From Hyphomonadaceae bacterium (lineage in GTDB: Bacteria; Pseudomonadota; Alphaproteobacteria; Caulobacterales; Aquidulcibacteraceae), in contig WRPI01000001.1 of assembly GCA_009773395.1 (NCBI GenBank), positions 434,001 to 498,000 of the forward strand: DNA of 64,000 nucleotides, read 5' to 3'. The stretch's first letter is position 1. Every line of letters starts with the position of its first letter. The position numbers were made by a program, and so were the translations under genes. Positions 17,511-25,108 of this stretch are shown piece after piece. The notes beneath the pieces are model-generated. The model ran no database searches. It had not been told where the DNA came from and saw nothing but the letters and a program-made list of their open reading frames with translations.

Positions 17511-17960
17511 TTATATTCGCGGTTCAAGCACTACCATCAAAACCGCGACAATCATCAACAAAAACGGTGCTTCATTGATAAATCGGAAAAAAACATGGTT
17601 TAAGGGACGCTTGGAATTAGCAAAATCCATTTGCCATTTGCCATAAAATAAATTGATGATTGTAATCAATGAAACCATTGATAATTTTACAAAAAACCAA
17701 TTGGTTTCCCATAATACAGGGCCCCTAACCAACATCAAGCAAACGCCGAGCACCCAAGAAATTAGCATCGCGGGAACCATAATATACCAAAAAAGTTTGC
17801 GCTCCATAGTAATAAGCGTCAAATCAAGATCGCTGGCGACCTCGGCTTTGGAATGATAAACAAATAAACGCGGAAGATACATAAGGCCCGCCATCCACGA
17901 TATTACAGCAATAATATGCAATGCGCGTAATAATTCATAATTGCCTAAAAATATTTCCAT
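17511..17960 (-). CDS. hemJ: Protoporphyrinogen oxidase HemJ
   Basis: Integral inner-membrane protein of 149 residues in the UPF0093/HemJ family, which oxidises protoporphyrinogen IX to protoporphyrin IX in bacteria lacking HemG and HemY. About four transmembrane helices are visible. The conserved His of the first helix (LRALHIIAVISWMAGLMYLP) and an Arg-containing loop (PRLFVYH) match the family, as do the C-terminal RFINEAPFLLMI segment and its following hydrophobic helix. hemH lies eight bases upstream on the same strand, giving hemE-hemH-hemJ as consecutive late haem steps. Confidence 0.93.
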   Translation of the reverse strand: MEIFLGNYELLRALHIIAVISWMAGLMYLPRLFVYHSKAEVASDLDLTLITMERKLFWYIMVPAMLISWVLGVCLMLVRGPVLWETNWFFVKLSMVSLITIINLFYGKWQMDFANSKRPLNHVFFRFINEAPFLLMIVAVLMVVLEPRI

Positions 17961-17968
17961 AAAATTGT

Positions 17969-18940
17969 TTAAATCTCCAACAATTTTTCGTCAACTAAAT
18001 CAGCAAGAGACCCAATAAAAACCTTGTTGGTTCCAACAGTTCGGGAACGACCAAAAAAAGGAACACCCATATCTAAGGCCAGTTTTTTATACTCAAGATC
18101 AAGCTCCACTAAAGTTTCGATATGTTCGGATACAAAGGAAATAGGGCAAATTATTATCCCAATTTTATCATTTGCCGCTTTCGCAATTTCACCTGTCGTC
18201 GCAGGGCCGAGCCACTCTAACGGCCCAACTTTGGATTGATAACAAGTAACAAATTGAAAATTCTCCGGCAATAATTTGGCGACGCCATTAGCGCTTAGTC
18301 GAATTTGCGCTTCATAGGGATCGCCATTATCAATATTTTTTTTCGGCAGACCATGCGCGGAAAACAGCACTCTTACCTCATTGGGACTCCCTAGTTTTTC
18401 ATATTCCAACAAAATCTCAGCAGCAACACTGGAAACAAAGCCCGCGGTAATCGGGTATTCATTTATTATCTTGCATGGCGCTTTATAGCGCTTATTCCAT
18501 TCAACCAAGGATGAACCAGTGGTAGTTAGCGAATATTGCGGATAAAGCGGCAATAATACAACTTCATCAGGCTCAAATTTTTCGACTTCTTTTGCCGCTT
18601 GTTTACAAAAAGGATGCCAATAGCGCATCGCAATAAAAACCTTAATTTCGCTGCCTTTGTGCCGCGCCGCCAATTCATTTTGTAACGCCATTGCTTGGGA
18701 TTTCGTGTTCGCAAGCAGCGGCGATCCACCACCCATTAGCGCATATAAGGGCCTCGATTTCGGAGCGCGAAGCGTTGAAATCAGCCACGCTAATGGAAAA
18801 CGGAAAATGGCTGGCAATCCAATTATGGCTTTGTCGGAAAAAAGATTTCTCAAAAATGGACGAACATCATCTTGACAATCGGGTCCACCCAAATTGAACA
18901 AAACAACCGCAATTTTCTTTTGCGCCATTTCTTTCGGCAT
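17969..18940 (-). CDS. hemH: Ferrochelatase
   Basis: Inserts ferrous iron into protoporphyrin IX, the last haem step. The protein is 323 residues; landmarks are VVLFNLGGPD at the start, FIAMRYWHPF, LLPLYPQYS, the catalytic-His region RVLFSAHGLP, and CPISFVSEHIETLVELDLEY near the metal site. ATG 18940 overlaps the hemE stop as TGATG, so translation is coupled. A TTG one codon upstream and an ATG four codons downstream are possible but less likely starts. Confidence 0.96.
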   Translation of the reverse strand: MPKEMAQKKIAVVLFNLGGPDCQDDVRPFLRNLFSDKAIIGLPAIFRFPLAWLISTLRAPKSRPLYALMGGGSPLLANTKSQAMALQNELAARHKGSEIKVFIAMRYWHPFCKQAAKEVEKFEPDEVVLLPLYPQYSLTTTGSSLVEWNKRYKAPCKIINEYPITAGFVSSVAAEILLEYEKLGSPNEVRVLFSAHGLPKKNIDNGDPYEAQIRLSANGVAKLLPENFQFVTCYQSKVGPLEWLGPATTGEIAKAANDKIGIIICPISFVSEHIETLVELDLEYKKLALDMGVPFFGRSRTVGTNKVFIGSLADLVDEKLLEI

Positions 18941-19989
18941 CAATTATTCCTAATTATGGCAATTAGTTTTTCGACATTGCTAATCGGTGTCTGCGGCACC
19001 ACACCATGGCCAAGGTTAAAAATATGGGGCCCTCTATTTGCTGCCTTTAATATATGTTTTGTCGCATTTTCAAGGGCTTCGCCACCCGCAACTAAACACA
19101 TTGGATCCAAATTGCCTTGCAAACAGGCCTTATCGCCAATTTCGACCCTGACTTTTTCGATATCCGCGCCGATATCTAGTCCTACAGCATTTATGCCCGT
19201 TGCCGCATAATATTGGGCAGCGCGGTTTGAAGCACCACGCGGAAAACCGATTATTTTGGCATCGGGAACTTTGGCTCGCAACATATCTACTATGCGCCTA
19301 GTTGGATCTATGACCCATTCTTCGAACATCAATGACGGAATATCTTCGGCCCAGGATTCAAATATTTGCACAACATCCGCGCCCGCCAATAATTGCTGAT
19401 AAAGATGTTCGGTAACGGCTTCCACCAATAACTCGAACAAATTTTTCATGAAATCTGGGTTTTGATAAGCAAATTCCCGCGCATAAGTTCTGTCGCCACC
19501 TTTACCTTGAATCATATAAGTCGCCAATGTCCAAGGGGCACCAGCAAAACCAAACAAGGCTTTTTCTTTTGGTAATTTCTCACGAACCCGGGCGATTATT
19601 TCATAAACTGGCGCCAAGCGCGAATTTTGACTATTTGTATTTAGTTTTTTTAGCGAGCTTAAGTCAGTTATTGAATCGAGCACCGGCCCAATTCCTTCAG
19701 CAAAACTGACTTTTTGCCCCAAAGCATCGGGAATTACTAAAATATCCGAAAACACTATCGCGGCATCAATGTCATATCGACGCACTGGTTGTAATGTCGC
19801 TTCGGTCGCTGCGGCGGGCGCATAACAAAAATCCAAAAAACTACCGTTTCTGGCTCGCAATTCACGATATTCTGGCAAATGACGACCAGCTTGGCGCATT
19901 AACCAAATTGGGGTTCTTTGATTTTTCTCACCTTCCAAAGCCCTAATAATTATGGGTTTGGAGGAATCATTAGGATTAGGCTCTAACAA
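18940..19989 (-). CDS. hemE: Uroporphyrinogen decarboxylase
   Basis: Decarboxylates uroporphyrinogen III to coproporphyrinogen III. It has 349 residues with the two family signatures: PIWLMRQAGRHLPEYR (about 28-43, with the substrate Arg residues) and GFAGAPWTLATYMIQG (about 147-162). No in-frame ATG precedes the first signature; the start appears to be TTG at 19989, with a weak AAAGAAA upstream. The gene reads away from the predicted origin. In Caulobacter, hemE borders the origin in the same way. Confidence 0.95.
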   Translation of the reverse strand: MLEPNPNDSSKPIIIRALEGEKNQRTPIWLMRQAGRHLPEYRELRARNGSFLDFCYAPAAATEATLQPVRRYDIDAAIVFSDILVIPDALGQKVSFAEGIGPVLDSITDLSSLKKLNTNSQNSRLAPVYEIIARVREKLPKEKALFGFAGAPWTLATYMIQGKGGDRTYAREFAYQNPDFMKNLFELLVEAVTEHLYQQLLAGADVVQIFESWAEDIPSLMFEEWVIDPTRRIVDMLRAKVPDAKIIGFPRGASNRAAQYYAATGINAVGLDIGADIEKVRVEIGDKACLQGNLDPMCLVAGGEALENATKHILKAANRGPHIFNLGHGVVPQTPISNVEKLIAIIRNN

Positions 19990-20365
19990 AATATAATTTC
20001 TTTATAAAAATCTTGATAGTAAAAGATATTAGTAAGGTGGATAAAAACTTTGATTGGCGAGATAATCACAATTTGTCCATAGTTGCCAAAGATTTGTCCA
20101 CAGTCCAGATGAAAATATCGAAGAAATAATCTCCTATAAACAGTTATTTATGTTGCTTTCGAAATCATGTTAATAAAATGGTTGCATCAGTAATCTTGCC
20201 AACAGCTTGTGGAAAAATTGTCAATAAGTCACCAGAAAAAGGAACAAAGACATTGAGAATTGCGTGTTAATCTTTAGTTAAGTATGTTTCTTCACAGCCT
20301 GTTAATAAAAATTACTAAATCGTTAAAATTAAAACCTAGTTCGCAAAACCCAGAAACCCACAAAC
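19990..20365. other. oriC: Predicted chromosomal replication origin (oriC)
   Basis: AT-rich 376-base gap between the divergent hemE and ppsR genes, the arrangement that flanks the Caulobacter crescentus origin (hemE and RP001). Visible DnaA-box-like sequences: 20036-20044 (minus strand, TTATCCACC, 8 of 9), 20073-20081 (TTGTCCATA), 20094-20102 (TTGTCCACA, 8 of 9) and 20208-20216 (minus strand, TTTTCCACA, fits the relaxed consensus). A full CtrA-type site lies at 20267-20281, followed by the most AT-rich part (20296-20335), a candidate unwinding element. Gene orientation switches here, and parS sites lie 6-10 kb away. Confidence 0.85.
20267..20281. promoter_or_regulatory. CtrA-type binding site TTAA-N7-TTAA in the origin
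   Basis: TTAA (20267-20270), seven bases, TTAA (20278-20281): an exact match to the full CtrA consensus. In Caulobacter, CtrA bound to such sites in the origin blocks initiation in swarmer cells. A partial ATGGTT half-site lies at about 20178-20183. Occupancy is an inference; no ctrA gene is in the window. Confidence 0.65.
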
Positions 20366-21190
20366 ATGACAAAAACCTCAATTTTCTTTAACGTCCATTT
20401 GGTTTCGGATTCAACTGGTGAAACATTAAACGCAATGGTAAGAGCGGTCACGCCTTTGTTTGAAAATGTAACGGCACTCGAAAAATCCTATTATCTTGTA
20501 AGGTCTCGCCGTCAAATAGATAGGGTTTTGGAGGAAATCGAATCCCGCCCTGGTGTAGTATTATTCACTATTGCCTCGCACGAAATGCGCGACATATTGG
20601 AAGAAAAATGCAAGGCACTCAATATACCTTGTATGGGCCTTTTAGACGCACCTTTAAACTTTTTTTCGCGCTATTTAGGAATAGCGCCAAGCGTAAAAAC
20701 CGGTTTGAAACAAAGCCTTGATGAAAATTACTTCAAACGCATTGAAGCCATGAATTATTCCATGACCCACGATGATGGCCAATTGGTCAGTGAATTTGAA
20801 GAAGCCGATATTGTATTAGTAGGGGTAAGCCGAACTTCAAAAACCCCAACATCGATTTATCTTGCAAATCGCGGCTATAAAACTGCTAATTTCCCATTGG
20901 TTCGCGAAGGCACAATTCCACCAGTTTTATTTGAATTGAGCAAACCATTGGTGGTTGGGCTTAAATTATCGCCAGATCGCTTAGTTGCAATAAGGACAAA
21001 TCGATTATTGACCCTAAATGCCGAAATTAACACTTCTTATGTTGATGAAGATTCGGTGCGCGAAGAAGTTGTTTTCGCAAATCGTTTGTTTGAGCGTCAA
21101 AAATGGGATGTCATTGATGTAAGTCGCCGTTCCATAGAAGAAACCGCAGCCGCAATTCTAAACTTACTTGCCAACCGGCTCCAGAAATAA
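20366..21190 (+). CDS. ppsR: PPDK/PEP-synthase regulatory protein (bifunctional kinase/pyrophosphorylase, DUF299)
   Basis: Protein of 274 residues in the PDRP/PSRP family, which inactivates pyruvate phosphate dikinase or PEP synthase by ADP-dependent phosphorylation of a Thr and reactivates it by phosphorolysis. Diagnostic features are the opening VHLVSDSTGETLNAM and the P-loop GVSRTSKTPTSIYLA (about 153-167). It is the homologue of the RP001-type gene next to the origin in Caulobacter and Rickettsia. The ribosome-binding site is weak. maf starts two bases after the stop; ppsR-maf-aroE-coaE-dnaQ form one tight plus-strand operon. Confidence 0.95.
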   Translation: MTKTSIFFNVHLVSDSTGETLNAMVRAVTPLFENVTALEKSYYLVRSRRQIDRVLEEIESRPGVVLFTIASHEMRDILEEKCKALNIPCMGLLDAPLNFFSRYLGIAPSVKTGLKQSLDENYFKRIEAMNYSMTHDDGQLVSEFEEADIVLVGVSRTSKTPTSIYLANRGYKTANFPLVREGTIPPVLFELSKPLVVGLKLSPDRLVAIRTNRLLTLNAEINTSYVDEDSVREEVVFANRLFERQKWDVIDVSRRSIEETAAAILNLLANRLQK

Positions 21191-21191
21191 A

Positions 21192-21794
21192 ATGACCCAA
21201 AAAAGCAAATTGATTTTAGCATCAAGCAGCGCAATAAGGCGAAAATTGCTCGCCGATGCTGGCCTTGAATTCACCGCGCGCGATTCTATGCTGGACGAAG
21301 AAAACGCCAAAATCGCCATGCGCGAACAACAACTAAACCCGGCCCAACAAGCTCATGAACTCGCACTTCTAAAAGCCAAAAAAATCTCAAATGGCAATGA
21401 TGATTTTGTAATTGGCTGCGATCAAATATTGGCTTTGAACGGCCAAGCCTTTGACAAAGCACATGATATGGAATGCGCCAAAGAGCGACTAAAGGCGCTT
21501 CGTGGTAAAGCGCACGTTCTTGAAACCGCTATAGCCATAGCAAGAGAAGGAAAATTAATTTGGCGATATGATGCTTCGCCACGCCTTGTTATGAGAGATT
21601 TTTCGGACGAGTTTTTGGATAATTATCTTAATATATCTGGCGAAAGAATTCTGTCATCAGTTGGCTGTTACCAACTTGAGGGAATGGGTAGTCAATTATT
21701 CGAAAAAATAGACGGCGATTATTTTTCAATTCTTGGCTTGCCATTATTGGAATTATTGGCCTATTTAAGACTTCATAAAATCGCAGAAACATAG
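21192..21794 (+). CDS. maf: Maf family nucleotide pyrophosphatase
   Basis: Maf/YceF protein of 200 residues, a house-cleaning pyrophosphatase acting on modified or canonical NTPs. Landmarks are LILASSSAIRRKLLADAGL at the N-terminus, the metal-binding DEENAK region and GCDQIL, with the family glutamate-rich IDGDYFSILGLPL near the end. ATG 21192 follows the ppsR stop directly; a longer in-frame start inside ppsR is rejected because the family begins at this point. aroE starts three bases after the stop. Confidence 0.94.
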   Translation: MTQKSKLILASSSAIRRKLLADAGLEFTARDSMLDEENAKIAMREQQLNPAQQAHELALLKAKKISNGNDDFVIGCDQILALNGQAFDKAHDMECAKERLKALRGKAHVLETAIAIAREGKLIWRYDASPRLVMRDFSDEFLDNYLNISGERILSSVGCYQLEGMGSQLFEKIDGDYFSILGLPLLELLAYLRLHKIAET

Positions 21795-21797
21795 ACA

Positions 21798-22658
21798 ATG
21801 AAAATAACTGCTTCCACTGAAATATATGGCGTGATGGGCAATCCAATTCGCCATTCACTTTCGCCGATATTACAAAATGGCTGGCTTGAAGAAGCTGGAT
21901 ATAATGCTGTCTATTTGGCTTTTGAACCCAAAATGGAACAATTCACAGGCGCACTAAACGGGCTAGCGCTTTCGCAAATAAAAGGTCTTAATGTTACCGC
22001 GCCATTCAAAAACACCGCTGCTGAACTGGCAGTTACAAAAACCGAAGACGTTGCAATTATCGGTGCAGCGAATACTTTGCGATTAAGCCCCATTGGCTAT
22101 GACGCCCATAATACTGATGGCAAGGGTTTAGCTTTGGATTTGGATAATCGCGCCGAAAACTGGCGCGAACAAACCAAAATAATAACCATTTTGGGGGCCG
22201 GTGGCGCAGCAAAAGGAATCTTAAGCGCGCTTATAGCGGCGGGCGCAAAAGAAATCAGATTTGTGGGCCGCGATGACGCCAAATGCCGAGAAATAGTCGA
22301 ACTGGCAAAATCGCTAGCAAAGAGCGAGGCTATAATAATTCACAGCTATGGGTGGGAAAAAATGGCGCAAGCAATTGCAGACGCCGACTTAATTATCAAT
22401 GCAACGCCAATTGGCCAAAGCCATGACAATTCACTGAGTTTGGATTTTGGAAAAACAGCCGCAAAAGCAATTATTTATGATATGACATATGCCCAAAAGG
22501 AAAGCGACCTTTTGAAGTCAGCGAAAGCGCAAAATCGAATGGCTTTGAACGGAATCGGAATGCTGGTTGGCCAAGGGGCTTATGCTTTTGAAATATGGTT
22601 TGGCCAATTGCCCGATTTCACTAAAGGTTTTGAGCGCCTAATAAATATGGACCGATGA
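21798..22658 (+). CDS. aroE: Shikimate dehydrogenase
   Basis: NADPH-dependent reduction of 3-dehydroshikimate in aromatic amino acid synthesis. The protein has 286 residues: an N-terminal substrate domain with YGVMGNPIRHSLSP and LNVTAPFKNTAAEL (catalytic Lys at about 66) and a C-terminal Rossmann domain with ILGAGGAAKGIL (about 131). NATPIG and GIGMLVGQGAYAFEIW are also conserved. It lies between maf and coaE in the operon. Confidence 0.97.
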   Translation: MKITASTEIYGVMGNPIRHSLSPILQNGWLEEAGYNAVYLAFEPKMEQFTGALNGLALSQIKGLNVTAPFKNTAAELAVTKTEDVAIIGAANTLRLSPIGYDAHNTDGKGLALDLDNRAENWREQTKIITILGAGGAAKGILSALIAAGAKEIRFVGRDDAKCREIVELAKSLAKSEAIIIHSYGWEKMAQAIADADLIINATPIGQSHDNSLSLDFGKTAAKAIIYDMTYAQKESDLLKSAKAQNRMALNGIGMLVGQGAYAFEIWFGQLPDFTKGFERLINMDR

Positions 22659-22659
22659 A

Positions 22660-23271
22660 ATGTTTATTGTTGGCCTAACTGGTTCAATTGGTATGGGAAA
22701 AACCACGATTGCCCAAATGTTTCAAAAACTTGGCGTGCCAATTTGGAATGCCGATGAAGTTGTCCACAAATTATATGAAACAGGGCCTGCTGTTGAACAA
22801 ATATCGGCTGTTTTTGATGATGTTCTTACGCCAGACGGAAGAATCAATCGTCAAAAATTGGCCGAACAGGTCTTGAATGACAGTAGCAAGCTAAAAAAGC
22901 TGCAAAGCATTGTTCACCCAATGGTAGCAACGAATCGCCTACAATTTATCGACAATGCGAGCAAAAATAATGTGCCCTATATCGTGCTTGACATACCACT
23001 ACTTTTTGAAACCAATTCCCAAAAGACAGTGGATAAAGTAATTGTCGTTTCGTGCCGACCAGAAATCCAAAAACAAAGGGTTTTGACGCGCGAAAATATG
23101 AGCGAGGAAAAATTTGAACAAATCCTCGCCAATCAAATCCCCAACGAAACCAAGGTAAAACAGGCTGATTTTGTCATTGAAACTTCTGGCAGTTTGGAAG
23201 ATAGTGAACGCCAAGTTTTTGAATTGAATCAAAAGCTGTTGGAACTGTGCAAGAAGCCAAAACATGATTAG
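22660..23271 (+). CDS. coaE: Dephospho-CoA kinase
   Basis: Final coenzyme A step, phosphorylating the 3'-hydroxyl of dephospho-CoA. The protein has 203 residues with the P-loop GLTGSIGMGKTTIAQMF (about 5-21), the WNADEVVHKLYE motif with catalytic Asp, and VLDIPLLFET. It starts one base after the aroE stop and its 3' end overlaps dnaQ by eight bases, so the two are translationally linked. Confidence 0.96.
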   Translation: MFIVGLTGSIGMGKTTIAQMFQKLGVPIWNADEVVHKLYETGPAVEQISAVFDDVLTPDGRINRQKLAEQVLNDSSKLKKLQSIVHPMVATNRLQFIDNASKNNVPYIVLDIPLLFETNSQKTVDKVIVVSCRPEIQKQRVLTRENMSEEKFEQILANQIPNETKVKQADFVIETSGSLEDSERQVFELNQKLLELCKKPKHD

Positions 23272-23992
23272 GGAAATAGTTTTCGATACCGAAACCACTG
23301 GGCTCGAAGCGGAACACGCAGATGCAGCCAAGAGGGATAAAATTGTCGAAATTGGAATGGTCGAATTAGTGGATTTGGTTCCAACTGGTCGCAGTTTTCA
23401 CCGCTTCATCAACCCCTTGCGACCCATGCCATTCGAAGCATTCAAAATTCACGGCCTAAGCGATGAATTTCTAAGCGGCTTCCCTAATTTTGGCGCTCCA
23501 GAAATATGCGATGAAATGTTGGATTTTATCGGGGACGCGCCATTAATCGCCCATAATGCTGAATTTGACAGAAAATTCCTAAACGCTGAACTGCGCGAAA
23601 TCGGGTTAGCGCCAATTCCGCAATCTCGCTGCATCGACACCATGATGCTGGCCAGAAAGAAATACCCTGGCGCGCCAGCCTCGCTTGATGCTCTGTGCCG
23701 CCGCTTTGCAATAGACCTTAAAGACCGCAGCAAACACGGCGCTTTGATAGATGCAAAATTATTGGCAGCGGTATATTTGGAACTAAAAGGCGGCAGAGAA
23801 CGTAGTTTCGGTTTTCTTGAAAGTAAAAGTGAAAAATTGGAACAAGAAAATCAAACTCAGCCATCAATAAATGTAAAAACACGGTCACAGAGGGCGAAAA
23901 AACTCGAACCGCTAATCAGCGATGAAGAAATGGCGGCTCATAATATTTTCATTTCCAATTTGGGAGCTTCGGCTATTTGGCTTGATTCGTAA
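23264..23992 (+). CDS. dnaQ: DNA polymerase III subunit epsilon (proofreading exonuclease)
   Basis: DEDDh 3'-5' exonuclease of 242 residues. ExoI is FDTETTGLE (Asp7, Glu9), ExoII is LIAHNAEFDRKFLN, and ExoIII carries the His/Asp of RSKHGALIDAKLLAAVY. The C-terminal part beyond about 180 is charged and probably binds the polymerase alpha subunit. It overlaps coaE by eight bases, the usual neighbour near alphaproteobacterial origins. It is the last gene of the origin-proximal operon and is followed by 500 bases of repeats. Confidence 0.96.
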   Translation: MIREIVFDTETTGLEAEHADAAKRDKIVEIGMVELVDLVPTGRSFHRFINPLRPMPFEAFKIHGLSDEFLSGFPNFGAPEICDEMLDFIGDAPLIAHNAEFDRKFLNAELREIGLAPIPQSRCIDTMMLARKKYPGAPASLDALCRRFAIDLKDRSKHGALIDAKLLAAVYLELKGGRERSFGFLESKSEKLEQENQTQPSINVKTRSQRAKKLEPLISDEEMAAHNIFISNLGASAIWLDS

Positions 23993-24078
23993 AACTTGGG
24001 TCTTATTATTTAAGAGCGACAGATTTTCAAGACGAATTAATTTTGTCCTTATGGTATCAATCTTTCAGGGTTGTTGGA

Positions 24079-24304
24079 AAGAAAGAATAAGTGGCTAAGG
24101 AATGGTTTATGGCGAACCTTGTCTCGCCAAAACCATTCATCGAGTTTGTTAAGCGCCCTAGGTTTTAGTCAAGTCCCGAAGCCGCTTCGCGGTCGCGCTT
24201 TGCGCGAGGACTTGACTAAAGCCTAGGGCGCGAAGGGATAATAAGCGAATGGGCTTAGGGCAAACCTGTCCTTAAGACCATTCCAAAGCCACTTATTCTT
24301 TCTT
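24079..24304. repeat. Three-hairpin repeat, copy B (most complete)
   Basis: Outer inverted repeat 24079-24105 / 24278-24304 pairs at 25 of 27 positions. It encloses hairpin 1 (24100-24138), a long central hairpin (24153-24231, arms GCGCCCTAGG / CCTAGGGCGC with inner GTCAAGTCC/GGACTTGAC) and hairpin 3 (24247-24283). The GAATGG and CCATTC ends are shared between the outer stem and hairpins 1 and 3, so alternative folds compete. The loop is of the first class (GCCGCTTCGCGGTCGCGC). The right flank to about 24353 recurs beside copy G. It follows dnaQ; 23993-24078 shows nothing else. Confidence 0.88.
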
Positions 24305-24358
24305 CCCCAAACAATACACCAAACGTAGATATTTGATGCAACTTGAAGATCCGATGCA

Positions 24359-24456
24359 CCAGCACTTCGCCCCTTGACAGGCGCACTAGGCGGCAGAACC
24401 ATATTTGAAGGGTTTTTGTTAAAACAAAGTTTTCACCAAAAACCCCTCCCAAGCCT
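24359..24456. repeat. Truncated three-hairpin repeat, copy H (related to copy E)
   Basis: CAGCACTTCGCCCCTTGACA followed by an altered CACTAGGCGGC corresponds to half of the central hairpin of copy E. It is joined to the reverse complement of copy E's first hairpin (24407-24450, GAAGGGTTTTTG ... CCAAAAACCC). The other half of the centre and the third hairpin are missing. It lies directly beside copy B, suggesting one element was damaged by insertion or recombination with another. Confidence 0.7.
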
Positions 24457-24503
24457 TGACACCCTTGCTCCCCATAAAGCCCTTGTCTATTAATCTCTCA
24501 AAG

Positions 24504-24608
24504 CTAAGTAAATTCCTCAAATTCGCCTTCAAAGCCAGCATTTATTTTGGCCAAACGCGCTTCTAATTCGGCAAAAAGCGCATCTCGTTCTCGCCTTTCT
24601 TTCATCAT
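24504..24608 (-). CDS. Possible 34-residue charged peptide or gene remnant
   Basis: Starting at a double ATG (24608), the frame encodes a short, strongly charged helical peptide (KERRERDALFAELEARLAKI ... ending EFEEFT). It is in the same frame as the ORF at 24624-24830, and only the TAA at 24624-24626 separates them. It may be a separate coupled small gene, or the tail of a longer ancestral protein split by a stop codon. No family is recognised. Confidence 0.35.
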   Translation of the reverse strand: MMKERRERDALFAELEARLAKINAGFEGEFEEFT

Positions 24609-24623
24609 TAACAAAGCCGCGGA

Positions 24624-24830
24624 TTAGGGTGTAGGTTTGGGTGGTAAAGGTTCTTCGATAAGGCCTTTGGCAATTTTCAACAATTTTTCCAAAAGATCCA
24701 CTTCTGTTTTTATTTCGCGTGCCTCGCCGACAGCAATTATCGCCGCGATTCTTGCGGTTGAGGTCTCTATAAAGTCATCAATCGCGACATTTATGTAATT
24801 GGCAGGCAGTTCATCGGTTTCCATAGTCAT
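24624..24830 (-). CDS. Small hypothetical protein
   Basis: Frame of 68 residues from ATG 24830 (a second ATG follows two codons later; a TTG at 24899 would extend it to 91). The product is acidic and helical (VAIDDFIETSTARIAAIIAVGEARE, LLEKLLKIAKGLIEE) with a Pro-rich end. I do not recognise it. It is convergent with dnaQ and divergent from the peptidoglycan-binding gene across about 280 bases (24831-25108) that should hold both promoters. The reading frame continues after its stop (see 24504-24608). Confidence 0.45.
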   Translation of the reverse strand: MTMETDELPANYINVAIDDFIETSTARIAAIIAVGEAREIKTEVDLLEKLLKIAKGLIEEPLPPKPTP

Positions 24831-25108
24831 AGGGTATGATAAACCGCAGCAAAACAGGTTGGATAAGCGGCCATAAATCCCGATATTAAATTTGGTCAAA
24901 CCCGTATTTATTTCGTTGATTGTATCAAAACGGCATAAAGTCGCCTGTTTGGTGAAGTCAATTATTAAGCTTTCGGCAAAGTGGTGAAAAAATAGTCAAA
25001 TATTTGACTCTTATTGTCTCAGACAACCATAATGCTGCAATTAACTATCAAATAGGCGCGCGGCTTTGGCAAAAGCCGATCAGGTCAAACATGGTAAAGG
25101 GTGAAGCA

